From Deltaproteobacteria bacterium (GTDB taxonomy: Bacteria; Desulfobacterota; Desulfomonilia; Desulfomonilales; Desulfomonilaceae): 54,823 bases of DNA. The translations under genes and the position numbers were made by a program. Each line of letters begins with the position of its first letter. Positions within the stretch are counted from its first letter, which is position 1. The notes under the pieces are model-generated. The model was not told the origin of the DNA, searched no databases, and saw only the letters and a list, made by a program, of their open reading frames with translations. The DNA lies in assembly GCA_026388665.1 (NCBI GenBank), contig JAPLJJ010000056.1:1-54823 (forward strand), written 5' to 3'. Positions 1 through 8,091 of the stretch are shown piece by piece.

Positions 1-43
1 ACACTTTGATATAGCTAGACTAGCCAGATGAGGGGATAACATA

Positions 44-559
44 TTGAAGACCTATTCACAGGAGGAAATCGACCGTTTAATTTCTTGTCCCAAGGTCATA
101 ACTGAACCGCCAAGAAAAGAGATGCGACAAGAACGAGGCAGCCAACGCAACACCATGTTCCTTCGATCAGCAGACGGTGTAATAGAATTTTCGGTATTTA
201 TGAGAGTCAACGACGACTTCAGAGAGAATTTCTCGATTGGACTAGTTTATCATCCTGGGGATGAACGTGACGCTTTACACTTGCTACGCTGCAATGGACC
301 GCACGGCGATTTTATTGGCAGTTACGGACATTCTGTTTCCCATTTTCACTATCACTTCCATCGGGCAAAAGCCGAAAATATTGTGGCAGGATTGCCTGCG
401 GAATTCGGAGGAGAAGTCACCGAAAGATACGGATGTTATAAAGACGCCCTTTCTTTTTTTCTGAGGGAAATAAACCTTATTAACGCAGGGGAATATTCCC
501 CGGAACTTAGTCAGCCAGGGCTTGATCTAAACTTTGTGGAACAGGAGCGTGAGCCATGA
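44..559 (+). CDS. Hypothetical protein, DUF6978-like
   Basis: A 171-residue soluble protein with no signal peptide or membrane segment. The TTG start follows an AGGGGA ribosome-binding stretch at about 31-36. The middle carries a polar NGPHGD motif (about residues 84-89) followed by a histidine-rich stretch (HFHYHFHR, about 100-107). I associate this pattern from memory with the unknown-function family DUF6978. The stop overlaps the start of the next gene by four bases (ATGA), so the two are almost certainly translationally coupled. No function is known to me. The clustered histidines could bind metal, but that is a guess. I am sure it is a real gene and moderately sure of the family. Confidence 0.7.
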   Translation: MKTYSQEEIDRLISCPKVITEPPRKEMRQERGSQRNTMFLRSADGVIEFSVFMRVNDDFRENFSIGLVYHPGDERDALHLLRCNGPHGDFIGSYGHSVSHFHYHFHRAKAENIVAGLPAEFGGEVTERYGCYKDALSFFLREINLINAGEYSPELSQPGLDLNFVEQEREP

Positions 560-1314
560 ACTACCTTGATCTGCTCAAAGAACAGTTCAACAGTCAAGTC
601 TTGTTTCGGGAGAGACGCCCCGGAGTAATACAACTGGTTGCTCCTCTGTATCATGAAGACGGAGACATGGTTGATATCTTTCTGGAAACCATTAACGGAG
701 GACAAGAAAAGATAAGAGTGTGCGACCACGGTATGACTCTAATGAGGCTATCATATCATTTTGATCTTGACACCCCAAACAAGGAACGAATTTTTCAGAG
801 AATCCTCTCGGAAAATCGAATCACTGAAGAAAATGGAAACCTATTCATTAATACCGATCAGGAAAGCCTCTATCCCTCTGTGCTTCAATTCGCCCAAGCC
901 ATAGCCAAGGTATCGAACATGCGGCTTTTCAAAAGAGAGGTAATTCAGAGCCTTTTCTATGAAATCCTCACTGAGTTTATAGAAGATGCACTAAGGAAAT
1001 ATAGCCCAAGACCAAAAGTTTTCCCTATTCAAGATCGAGACGATCTGGAGGTTGATTTTGAGTTCGACATTCAACCTCGTCCCATCTACCTTTTTGGTGT
1101 GAAAGATTCGGCAAAAGCAAGGCTTGCGACAATTTCTTGTTTGGAATTCCAGCGAGCCAAAATACCATTTAAGAGTTTTATGGTTCACGAAGACTTTGAA
1201 AACCTGAGCAGGAAGGATAGAAGCCGAATTACCAGCGCTGCTGATAAGCAGTTCATATCTTTGGACGACTTCAAAGCCAACGCAGAGCAGGTGCTAGAAC
1301 GCGAGGCAGCCTAA
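556..1314 (+). CDS. DUF1828/DUF1829 domain protein
   Basis: A 252-residue soluble protein. Residues about 15-100 resemble DUF1828: predicted beta strands around 'VDIFLETINGGQEKIRVCDHG', here ending in the CDHGMTL signature that replaces the more usual DDGYTL. The C-terminal half (about 150-245) looks like the companion domain DUF1829. These families are common in accessory regions, beside phage or defence genes, but their biochemical role is unknown to me. The gene overlaps the preceding DUF6978-like gene by four bases, so the two products probably act together or in balance, for example as a two-component stress, defence or toxin-antitoxin type unit. That last point is inference from the coupling only. 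Confidence 0.7.
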   Translation: MNYLDLLKEQFNSQVLFRERRPGVIQLVAPLYHEDGDMVDIFLETINGGQEKIRVCDHGMTLMRLSYHFDLDTPNKERIFQRILSENRITEENGNLFINTDQESLYPSVLQFAQAIAKVSNMRLFKREVIQSLFYEILTEFIEDALRKYSPRPKVFPIQDRDDLEVDFEFDIQPRPIYLFGVKDSAKARLATISCLEFQRAKIPFKSFMVHEDFENLSRKDRSRITSAADKQFISLDDFKANAEQVLEREAA

Positions 1315-1547
1315 CAATTGTTCAATAACCTTGAGCGTTTTTAAATGGTAAAATCGAATTATTTCTACTACGTAGCCTAGAATTAAAAAAGGCGTCTCGG
1401 GAACGGCTCCATTAGTTCATGCGCAGTTGTAATGGCGCCGAAAAGAATTAGCGGAGCCTATATGTGTCTCGGTGCATTCCAGAACTTATTACATCTCCTT
1501 GAAAAACCTCTTACGGATTGGCGCGTGGAATCTGCAATGAAGCCCTC

Positions 1548-2504
1548 TTAGAGTTGATTTTCAGAACCAGAAGCATCCGGTTTCCGGCACAAGAAATCGA
1601 GTTGGTGAGCAATATACACTAGCTCACGATCCTCAACCTGAGCGTGTCTTTTCTCGATCCAATTCTTGAACCGTTTACGGTCGAGTTCCGGCCTATCTCT
1701 AAGCGCAAGATACATTGTGTGGATTATGAAGTGTAAGAAATAACCTTCGTCCTCACGATAACCGTCTTTCCCTGCAAATACAGCCCAATCGGAAGATCCC
1801 GCTTCCAGAATCTCCAGACCATTTTTCCTCGCAACCTCAAAGAAATGCCTGCCGGTCTTGCTGTCCCCGGAAATAGATCCATCCGTTATTCGACTATCCA
1901 TGGTCTGGTGATATAATCGTTCAACTAGAGCATCAAATTCAGCGTCGATCTCCGGTTCAATTATGGTGGCGCCATCGAAGTTTATCGTGAAATATAACAA
2001 TCCCCCTGGCTTCAACAGATTCATCGTGATCGGTAATGTTTTTCTAACATCCACAAGATCCAGAAAAGCATTCGCAATGATTAGATCCCAGGTTGAAGCC
2101 GCTTGTTCAACCCTTGCAAACTCAAAGAAATCGCCCGCTTCCAGCTTCAACGCGACGTCTGTTCCTGAACCGGATAATTTTAATTCACTGTCTGCAATTT
2201 CTTTAACGCAATAGCCAACATTATACGCCCAACCAGGTATCCTAGCCTTGGCCTCCGACACATTGTCAAGCATTGCGTCTATGGCAGTGTAATGAGCCCG
2301 GTTAAACAATCCCCAATCGATAGAACGCTCGAACATCGTTCCGATTCCGGCCCCTATTTCCAGAATCTTCAAGGTCTTCTTCGAATATTCAGAGGCAATG
2401 ACTGACCGTAATTTTCCCCAGACGCATCTGTTTAAGGATCTGTCATCAACACTTTTCTTGGAAGATAAATATCTGGCAAAAGAATAATCTGATTCGTTAA
2501 ACAT
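1548..2504 (-). CDS. Class I SAM-dependent methyltransferase
   Basis: 318 residues with a Rossmann-type methyltransferase core. The SAM-binding motif ILEIGAGIGTMFE lies near residues 47-59, an acidic motif (AIDAML) follows, and LIIANAFLDLVD sits at the position of the catalytic-loop strand. It is the last gene of a leftward operon and overlaps the upstream glycosyltransferase gene by eight bases. The N-terminal FNESDYSFARYLSSKK segment is, as I recall, typical of methyltransferases found beside a pterin-synthase homologue, an MDR dehydrogenase and a RibD-type reductase. The substrate is unknown. By context it would methylate the small molecule made by the operon. The C-terminal ~70 residues are not part of the core fold. 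Confidence 0.85.
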   Translation of the reverse strand: MFNESDYSFARYLSSKKSVDDRSLNRCVWGKLRSVIASEYSKKTLKILEIGAGIGTMFERSIDWGLFNRAHYTAIDAMLDNVSEAKARIPGWAYNVGYCVKEIADSELKLSGSGTDVALKLEAGDFFEFARVEQAASTWDLIIANAFLDLVDVRKTLPITMNLLKPGGLLYFTINFDGATIIEPEIDAEFDALVERLYHQTMDSRITDGSISGDSKTGRHFFEVARKNGLEILEAGSSDWAVFAGKDGYREDEGYFLHFIIHTMYLALRDRPELDRKRFKNWIEKRHAQVEDRELVYIAHQLDFLCRKPDASGSENQL

Positions 2505-3588
2505 GAGTCCTGTCGACCATTTCTTTCATGAAATTAAATATCTTTTCGGAACTCTGTTCCCAGGTAGGGTGAGCGATAAAGTGATCCAAAGCAGCCAACC
2601 CCATCTCGATCAAGAGTTTTCTGTCAGCAGTCAGGCGGGCAATTTTTTCAGCTATACCCCTAGCGTCACTCGGCGTCACAAGAAAACCGTTTAGGCCATC
2701 TGTTATTATTTCGTGCGCAGCCCCAGCAGTAGATGCTAGGGGAGGCGAACCAAACCCCATCGATTCAAGATAAACGATCCCAAACCCCTCATAAGAAGAA
2801 GGAACCGCCAGCGCCTGGCAATTGCGATATTCCGCTTCAAGCTTCTCTCCCGACATTGAGCCCAACAACGTCACGTTATCCGCTAGCTCAAATCGCCTTA
2901 TACGATCCAGTATCTCAGCGCTGTATGCCTTGTCGGTCTCGAGACTCCCTACCACTCTCAAAATCCATTCCTTTTTAGGAATATATGAGAGCGCTTCCAG
3001 AAGAGTGTGCAACTCTTTCCTGCGAATCAGGCTTCCAACAAACAATAACCTGAGTGGACCGGTTTCTTCGGCTCTTTTTCTAATAAATGCCGGATCAATT
3101 CCTGGATTAACAGAATTTCTCCCCGGATAAGCGATGACATAAGGCTTTGGACCAAGACCAAGTTTCTCAACACTATCTCGAGTGGTGTAACTATTAAAAA
3201 CTAAACCATTGGTCGATGCTAAATATTTTTTTTCCACCATTCGGTAGAATCGGTTAGCCGCTTCTGATCGCAGCTCACTGCACCTCAGATGATGAACTAT
3301 GGAGATTATGGGATATTTAATCGAATGGGCTAGAATACGGTTCGTAATTAACAGTGAGGGGTGATTTAGTTCATCCTCCAAGAGTATGTCACATTTTGAG
3401 CTTCTTAATCGTCTTAAAAACTTGCAGGAAAGATTGTCCGTCAGGTGAGCGGCATAATCACGCCAAGGTAGGGAAAATATTTCGACAGACGCTCCCTGCT
3501 CCCTTGAATAATCGACTAATTTTCGATCATAGACAAAGCCACCGGTCAGGATATCCAGGCTGCCGTAAATTACCAGTCCAACTTTCAA
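2497..3588 (-). CDS. Glycosyltransferase family 4 (GT-B fold)
   Basis: 363 residues. The N-terminal acceptor domain starts with GLVIYGSLDILTGGF, in which TGG replaces the usual glycine-rich loop. The C-terminal nucleotide-sugar domain has LRLLFVGSLIRRKEL (about 177-191) and the EX7E motif EGFGIVYLE near residue 267. These features identify a retaining GT4 enzyme that moves a sugar from an NDP-sugar. No signal peptide or membrane anchor is visible. It overlaps the pterin-synthase homologue upstream by four bases and the methyltransferase downstream by eight. The surrounding genes have no polysaccharide or O-antigen character, so the acceptor is more likely a small molecule such as a pterin than LPS. 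Donor sugar and acceptor cannot be read from sequence. Confidence 0.88.
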   Translation of the reverse strand: MKVGLVIYGSLDILTGGFVYDRKLVDYSREQGASVEIFSLPWRDYAAHLTDNLSCKFLRRLRSSKCDILLEDELNHPSLLITNRILAHSIKYPIISIVHHLRCSELRSEAANRFYRMVEKKYLASTNGLVFNSYTTRDSVEKLGLGPKPYVIAYPGRNSVNPGIDPAFIRKRAEETGPLRLLFVGSLIRRKELHTLLEALSYIPKKEWILRVVGSLETDKAYSAEILDRIRRFELADNVTLLGSMSGEKLEAEYRNCQALAVPSSYEGFGIVYLESMGFGSPPLASTAGAAHEIITDGLNGFLVTPSDARGIAEKIARLTADRKLLIEMGLAALDHFIAHPTWEQSSEKIFNFMKEMVDRTHV

Positions 3589-3989
3589 GAACGTTCTCTT
3601 CGGTACCCAGCCCAGGCTATATCATTTTCCCAGATTCGGACTGTTATCGCCGTAATATTGGAAGCAGTAACACCGTTCCACATCTTCTCACAAAAAATGC
3701 GTGAGAAATGTTCTATGCTCGGGTTCAATCCAGCAAATTCGGGCAATTCATTCAGGGAGTTGTCGCGATATCGATCTACAAGGCCATCGAGCAGACTTTC
3801 TATTTCCACTATATCGACGAGATATCCGTGCTGATCAAGCTCTCTTCCCTCTAATCGCGCTTCCACTCGATAATGATGGGAATGAACTTCGTTCTCTGAG
3901 CCCCAGTCCCCACCAAAAAGAAAATGGCGAGCCACAAAATTTCGTTGAACCGCTACCGCATATACAGAGTCGCCCTGATGACAGGTCAT
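3585..3989 (-). CDS. 6-pyruvoyl-tetrahydropterin synthase / QueD homologue with Cys-to-Glu change
   Basis: 134 residues, the usual size for the T-fold PTPS/QueD family, which acts on dihydroneopterin triphosphate. The zinc triad is His22 (VARHFL), His36 and His38 (EVHSHHY, matching the family HGHNY). The pterin-anchoring region NPSIEHF corresponds to the family NPTxEN, and the C-terminal VRIWENDIAWAGY matches the conserved VxVxET...A.Y segment. The catalytic cysteine expected four residues before the first His of the HxH pair is missing, and Glu32 is there instead. A similar replacement defines PTPS-III enzymes, which release 6-hydroxymethyl-dihydropterin. It overlaps both neighbours by four bases. 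A dedicated pterin-modifying role fits better than queuosine synthesis. Confidence 0.85.
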   Translation of the reverse strand: MTCHQGDSVYAVAVQRNFVARHFLFGGDWGSENEVHSHHYRVEARLEGRELDQHGYLVDIVEIESLLDGLVDRYRDNSLNELPEFAGLNPSIEHFSRIFCEKMWNGVTASNITAITVRIWENDIAWAGYRRERS

Positions 3990-5047
3990 GCGTTCTCCTC
4001 GTATGTAAGAATAACCTGGATTACTTTGTCAGGCGTTTCATCTAGAAGTTTGTACGCCCTCTCAGCCTCAGAAAAGTTGATTCTATGAGTAACCAGTCTG
4101 TCTGGTTCTAATTGGTCTAACATCTTCAATACAAAACCTAACCTCCTCGTCTTGGACCAGCGACCGGCCAGATGCGGAGCTATCGAACTCACCTGACTGC
4201 TTATTATCTTTATCCGGCTCCTATGAAACCAGCCACCTAGTTCAATTGAAGCCTTTTTTGAACCATAGAAAGATCCAACCACTATCCTACCATCAAATCC
4301 CGTTATGGAAATAGCCTGATTCAGGACTTCGGGCCGCCCGGAAAGTTCATACGTTAAGTCTGCCCGATCATCATCAGTCCACACATCCTCAAAAAAATCC
4401 TCGAAACGGTCGGCTCCAAAATCAGTAGTCGAATCAATGGACAAATCCGCTCCCAGGAGTAACGATGCTCGCCTGCGCATGAGATGTTTGTCAAAGGTAA
4501 CAACTTTTCCCAAAGACATTCTCGCCAGTAAGGCGGTAGTCAAGAGCCCAACCACCCCCTGTCCGAAGACTGCTACAACTTCACCTATTAGAGGACTACC
4601 GTCCATGACAAGGCTAACAGCAGTTTCCATGTTTGGTAGGAAACATGCCCCTTCGGGTGTGATACCTTCAGGGATAAGAGTCAACTTTTTGGTAGAGGAA
4701 ACAAAATGTGTTTCGTGAGGGTTAAAAGCGAAGACCAGCCTTCCAATCCATTCAGGGGTAACACCCTCCCCGACCTCAATCACCCGTCCGACTGCGGCGT
4801 AACCGTACTTCAGCGGATACGAGAATTTTCCGGAAAGTGTCGGTATGCTCTCGTCGATGACCAGCCCTGCAGGCCATTCACCTCTGTAGACAAGAGATTC
4901 GGTTCCCGAACTGATGGCTGAAAACAACGTTTTTACGAGCACCTGTCCACGACGAGGAGCGACAACAGATGTCTCTCGTATCGCAACACGACCAGGCCCT
5001 TCAAAGTAGAGAGACTTTGCTCTCATTTCATGCCTGGAAGCACTCAT
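3986..5047 (-). CDS. Medium-chain (MDR) dehydrogenase, probably zinc-independent
   Basis: 353 residues with the two-domain MDR layout: a GroES-like N-terminal domain (about 15-140) and a Rossmann NAD(P)-binding domain with AVFGQGVVGLL near 159-169. The position that holds the catalytic zinc cysteine in alcohol dehydrogenases reads SAISSGTES here, and the structural-zinc Cys loop is absent. It may therefore not bind catalytic zinc and could be a reductase, like the distant BchC-type members. The start is uncertain: an internal ATG at 5026 follows an AGG-containing stretch and is equally plausible. It overlaps the pterin-synthase homologue by four bases, so it should act on the same pathway, probably in a redox step on the side chain. 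Confidence 0.83.
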   Translation of the reverse strand: MSASRHEMRAKSLYFEGPGRVAIRETSVVAPRRGQVLVKTLFSAISSGTESLVYRGEWPAGLVIDESIPTLSGKFSYPLKYGYAAVGRVIEVGEGVTPEWIGRLVFAFNPHETHFVSSTKKLTLIPEGITPEGACFLPNMETAVSLVMDGSPLIGEVVAVFGQGVVGLLTTALLARMSLGKVVTFDKHLMRRRASLLLGADLSIDSTTDFGADRFEDFFEDVWTDDDRADLTYELSGRPEVLNQAISITGFDGRIVVGSFYGSKKASIELGGWFHRSRIKIISSQVSSIAPHLAGRWSKTRRLGFVLKMLDQLEPDRLVTHRINFSEAERAYKLLDETPDKVIQVILTYEENA

Positions 5048-5086
5048 TTTCTATCAAATTTCATGTTTGGGATAAAGTCACTTGCG

Positions 5087-5828
5087 TTAAAAGCAAGCGC
5101 CTCCTACTGCGGTGGGTAGTTGAGCATGGTCCTCACAATTTGACGTGAGATTCCCCCACAGAATCAGGTCCTTCCCCAACCATCGGTGCCCTTGATTCTG
5201 AAGCCGCAGAAACTGACTTGGATCCGATTCTCCTAAATCACTGACAGCCCTCAATCCTCCGACCAAACAGCACAATGAAATCGGCCAATTTTTCCATCAG
5301 GAAACTTGTGATAATCCGCGCGCCGCCTTCAACCATCAAGCTGTTCACGGATAGATCTCCCAGAACTCCCAGCATCTCGGTTAAGTTGATCAAGCCGTTG
5401 CCATTAGACGTGACTTTGACAACCATAGCCCCCCTACTCTCCAATATCTTGACCTTCTTATCATCAGCTTTATGACTGGTTACGATTATTGGACCGCGAG
5501 AGCGTTCGGTCAGAATATTGCTATCGAGTGGGGTTCTAAGGAAACTGTCAACTACTACAGGCCGGGGACTTGAACCGTTAACGAGACGGACCGTAAGTCT
5601 GGGATTATCTGAAAAAACGGTTCCGATACCGACTAGGATGGCGTCATGAGCAGCTCTAAGCTGATGAGTCAAGCGTAACGACCTTTGTCCACTTAATGCC
5701 AGGGGCTCTCCTGGACGCGCTGATATACAACCGTCCAGACTCTGAGCGTAACTCAATGTGACAAAAGGTCTTCCATTACGTTTTCTGTAATCCGGAGCAA
5801 GCGCCAACAAAGGCCTAATGAAATCCAT
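5087..5828 (-). pseudogene. RibD C-terminal-type (DHFR-fold) reductase, frameshifted
   Basis: The first reading frame (5828 down to 5238) gives about 196 residues of a stand-alone RibD_C/DHFR-like reductase: RPFVTLSYAQSLDGCIS near the start, DAILVGIGTVFSDNPRL in the middle and MVEGGARI late. At ADFIVLF the frame runs into an unrelated tail and stops. The expected ending (VGGLRAVSDLG ... WLGKDLILWGNL) is present in a second frame from about 5275 to 5087. Against the family, roughly four residues around the junction are missing, so a short deletion that is not a multiple of three near 5255-5275 is likely. There is no deaminase domain, so this is not the riboflavin RibD, which lies at 19592. It heads the pterin-type operon and could reduce a pterin. 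It is either broken or carries a sequencing error. Confidence 0.8.
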
Positions 5829-6282
5829 TTTCCACTAATTCAGGCGTTTCGCCTTCCTCTCTTACTGAACAAATAAGATTATCAAATTTCCCAACCACAT
5901 CGGGAAATCAGCACATGTCTAATAGAATCTCCAACGCCTTGAATTGTTCCAATAGTTTTCCCGTAATTTCAATATTTTCGCACGAGCGCAACATATATTT
6001 TGGCCGGAAACTTAACTACTTTTCTCATGGGATCATATTCACCCGGCCGGCAGCGCTCAGGAGTCACATAATATGCTTCCCCAGGAAGTGTCTTGTAACA
6101 TGAAGACTATAGCAAAACAATATCATATCAAAGATTCACCAGATGTATCAATGAAATTCAAGAATTTTTTGCTACGAAAACTACATTGTCGTTGCTACGA
6201 GATAATGTTTTTCGTATCATGTGAGATTACGTTTTAAGTGATATGATTCTGGAGAGTCATATATAAACACGCGCAGCGAAGC
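5829..6282. other. Intergenic region between divergent operons
   Basis: 454 bases between the leftward pterin-type operon and rightward tsaE. It should hold both promoters. I see no convincing -35/-10 pair for tsaE; TATGAT at 6242-6247 is a possible -10 without a good -35. A short leftward open frame at 5969-6067 (listed separately) is the only coding-like stretch. No repeat, tRNA or riboswitch fold was recognised. Confidence 0.5.
5969..6067 (-). CDS. Possible 32-residue small ORF upstream of the RibD-type gene
   Basis: A GTG codon at 6067 is preceded, nine bases upstream, by a strong GGGGAAG Shine-Dalgarno-like stretch. It opens a 32-codon frame ending in TGA at 5969. The product is basic, with the segments TPERCRPGEYDPMRK and VVKFPAKIYVAL, and looks more protein-like than random intergenic sequence. 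The frame stays open upstream to a TAG at 6107-6109. It might be a leader peptide, a small protein or the tail of a decayed gene. I do not recognise a family and rate it as a candidate only. Confidence 0.25.
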   Translation of the reverse strand: MTPERCRPGEYDPMRKVVKFPAKIYVALVRKY

Positions 6283-6765
6283 ATGTTAACCAAAATCCGG
6301 GTCAAGACAGATTCCGAGGAAGAAACGATAACCGTGGGCAAAAACCTCGGTGTTGTATTGCAGCCCGGTGACCTAATCACGTTGAAGGGAAACCTGGGAT
6401 CAGGAAAAACACGATTGGCAAAGGGGATTATTTCCGGAGCCTTAGGAATCCCTATCGATGATGTCATTAGCCCCAGCTTCACGCTAGTGAATCGCTACGA
6501 GGGTGACTTGATAATAGATCATGCAGACCTCTACAGAGTCGGCCCCCAAGCTATAGAAGAACTCGGATTGATGGAGGTTGTCTATACAAACGGCGCGTTA
6601 CTAATAGAATGGGCCCCTGATGATATCCCGATTCTAGACTCTGAACTCAGGGTAACAGTTCTCAATGGAGAAAGCGAAGATTCAAGAGCCCTGGAATTCG
6701 AGTATGAGGTATCAGGCTCGTGGGATGGGAGATTCCCAGAAGAGATCAGAAATCGTTCGGGTTAA
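6283..6765 (+). CDS. tsaE: tRNA threonylcarbamoyladenosine biosynthesis ATPase TsaE
   Basis: 160 residues, normal for TsaE, the ATPase that powers the TsaB-TsaD complex in making t6A37 on ANN-decoding tRNAs. The Walker A motif GNLGSGKT is near residue 44. It is followed by the family signatures SPSFTLVN (about 64-71), IDHADLYRV (about 78-86) and IEWAPD (about 108-113). It is cytoplasmic. It starts a rightward run with lysC and cimA, about 80 bases ahead of lysC. TsaC, which makes the threonylcarbamoyl-AMP precursor, is encoded separately at 20724 in this window. The family assignment is firm. Confidence 0.93.
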   Translation: MLTKIRVKTDSEEETITVGKNLGVVLQPGDLITLKGNLGSGKTRLAKGIISGALGIPIDDVISPSFTLVNRYEGDLIIDHADLYRVGPQAIEELGLMEVVYTNGALLIEWAPDDIPILDSELRVTVLNGESEDSRALEFEYEVSGSWDGRFPEEIRNRSG

Positions 6766-6846
6766 TTAGTAAATTTTCACTCCACCATGAGGCCTGGGAT
6801 TGATGAAAAGTTTTGAAGCGTTTTTGAGTTGTGTTGGAGAAAACTG

Positions 6847-8067
6847 ATGGCTGTTATAGTTCAGAAGTATGGAGGAACGTCTGTAGGCGCCCTTGACCGG
6901 ATCGCCAATGTTGCACGCAGGGTGGCTGCTCGTAAGGACCAGGGTAATGACATGGTTGTCGTTGTATCTGCCATGGCCGGTGAAACCGATCGATTGATCA
7001 ACATGGCGAAAGAGATTACCCCTATACCAAACGAGAGGGAAATGGATGTTCTCGTTTCAACGGGGGAGCAAGTTACCATAGCCCTGCTCGCAATTACCCT
7101 ACAAAGCATGGGATATAAAGCGAAATCTTATTGCGCTTGGCAATTGCCACTCGCAACGGACGCGGCTTTCGGAGCAGCAAGGGTAACAGACATTGATACA
7201 CAAAAGATCAGTGAAGATCTTTCTAATGGCGCTATCGTAATAATCGCCGGATTTCAAGGCGTTGACGAGAACGGTGACATAACCACTTTGGGTCGTGGCG
7301 GGTCAGACACTTCCGCCGTTGCCGTGGCTGCCGGCCTGAAAGCTGATCTATGTGAGATTTTTACTGATGTTGATGGTGTTTACTCAACGGATCCCAATAT
7401 CGTTCCAGAGGCCAAGAAGATCTCGAGTATCGCTTATGAGGAAATGCTTGAAATGGCCTCCCTCGGCGCAAAGGTCTTGTACATTCGCGCAGTCGAATTC
7501 GCGATGAGACACAAGGTTCCTCTAATCGTTAGGTCTAGCTTCAACGACAACGAGGGGACCCTGGTTACGGAGGAAAGTTCAGATATGGAAAAAGAATCGG
7601 TCAGAGCAGTCACTTGTAGCTCCAAGGAAGCCAAGATTACTTTTTCAGGAATCCCTGATGTTCCGGGCACTGCCTCACAGCTTTTTTTGGCGCTAGCTGA
7701 ATCCAATGTAGTAGTCGATATGATAATTCAGAACTCCAGTGAGGAAGGCAAAACTGACATTTCTTTTACTGTTCCATCGGCCGACCTTGAGAAGGGGCTC
7801 GAGATTTGTCAGGGAGTCAGAGAAATACTGGGAGCGGAAAAACTGACCGGTTCCAAGGACATGGCCAAAGTTTCTATAATCGGCCTCGGGATGCGTTCTC
7901 ATACCGGTGTGGCTTCAAGAATGTTCGCTGCTTTAGCGAGGGAGGGAATAAATATTGAAATGATCTCCACATCAGAAATAAAGATTTCGTGTGTGATCAA
8001 GAAGAAATATGCCGAATTAGCCGTGCGTGTTTTACATGACGTTTTTGAACTTGAAAAACCGCTCTAA
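6847..8067 (+). CDS. lysC: Aspartate kinase (aspartokinase)
   Basis: 406 residues. The enzyme phosphorylates aspartate as the first step towards lysine, threonine, methionine and diaminopimelate. The N-terminal kinase domain has VQKYGGTSVG at the start, GRGGSDTSAVA near 165 and FTDVDGVYSTDP near 180. Two ACT domains at about 265-400 indicate feedback control by end-product amino acids, and the layout is that of the monofunctional alpha/beta type. An upstream in-frame TTG at 6829 is possible, but ATG at 6847 has GGAG seven bases before it and starts exactly at the family's N terminus. It is followed after 24 bases by citramalate synthase, pairing two branches of amino-acid synthesis. Confidence 0.96.
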   Translation: MAVIVQKYGGTSVGALDRIANVARRVAARKDQGNDMVVVVSAMAGETDRLINMAKEITPIPNEREMDVLVSTGEQVTIALLAITLQSMGYKAKSYCAWQLPLATDAAFGAARVTDIDTQKISEDLSNGAIVIIAGFQGVDENGDITTLGRGGSDTSAVAVAAGLKADLCEIFTDVDGVYSTDPNIVPEAKKISSIAYEEMLEMASLGAKVLYIRAVEFAMRHKVPLIVRSSFNDNEGTLVTEESSDMEKESVRAVTCSSKEAKITFSGIPDVPGTASQLFLALAESNVVVDMIIQNSSEEGKTDISFTVPSADLEKGLEICQGVREILGAEKLTGSKDMAKVSIIGLGMRSHTGVASRMFAALAREGINIEMISTSEIKISCVIKKKYAELAVRVLHDVFELEKPL

Positions 8068-8091
8068 TTGGGTTCAGGCTGGAGGATATAG

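Noticed and set aside
1432-1551. A 39-codon rightward ORF beginning MAPKRISGAYM, between the DUF1828 gene and the methyltransferase.
   Set aside because: It has no ribosome-binding site, runs into the antisense end of the methyltransferase gene and shows no recognisable motif.
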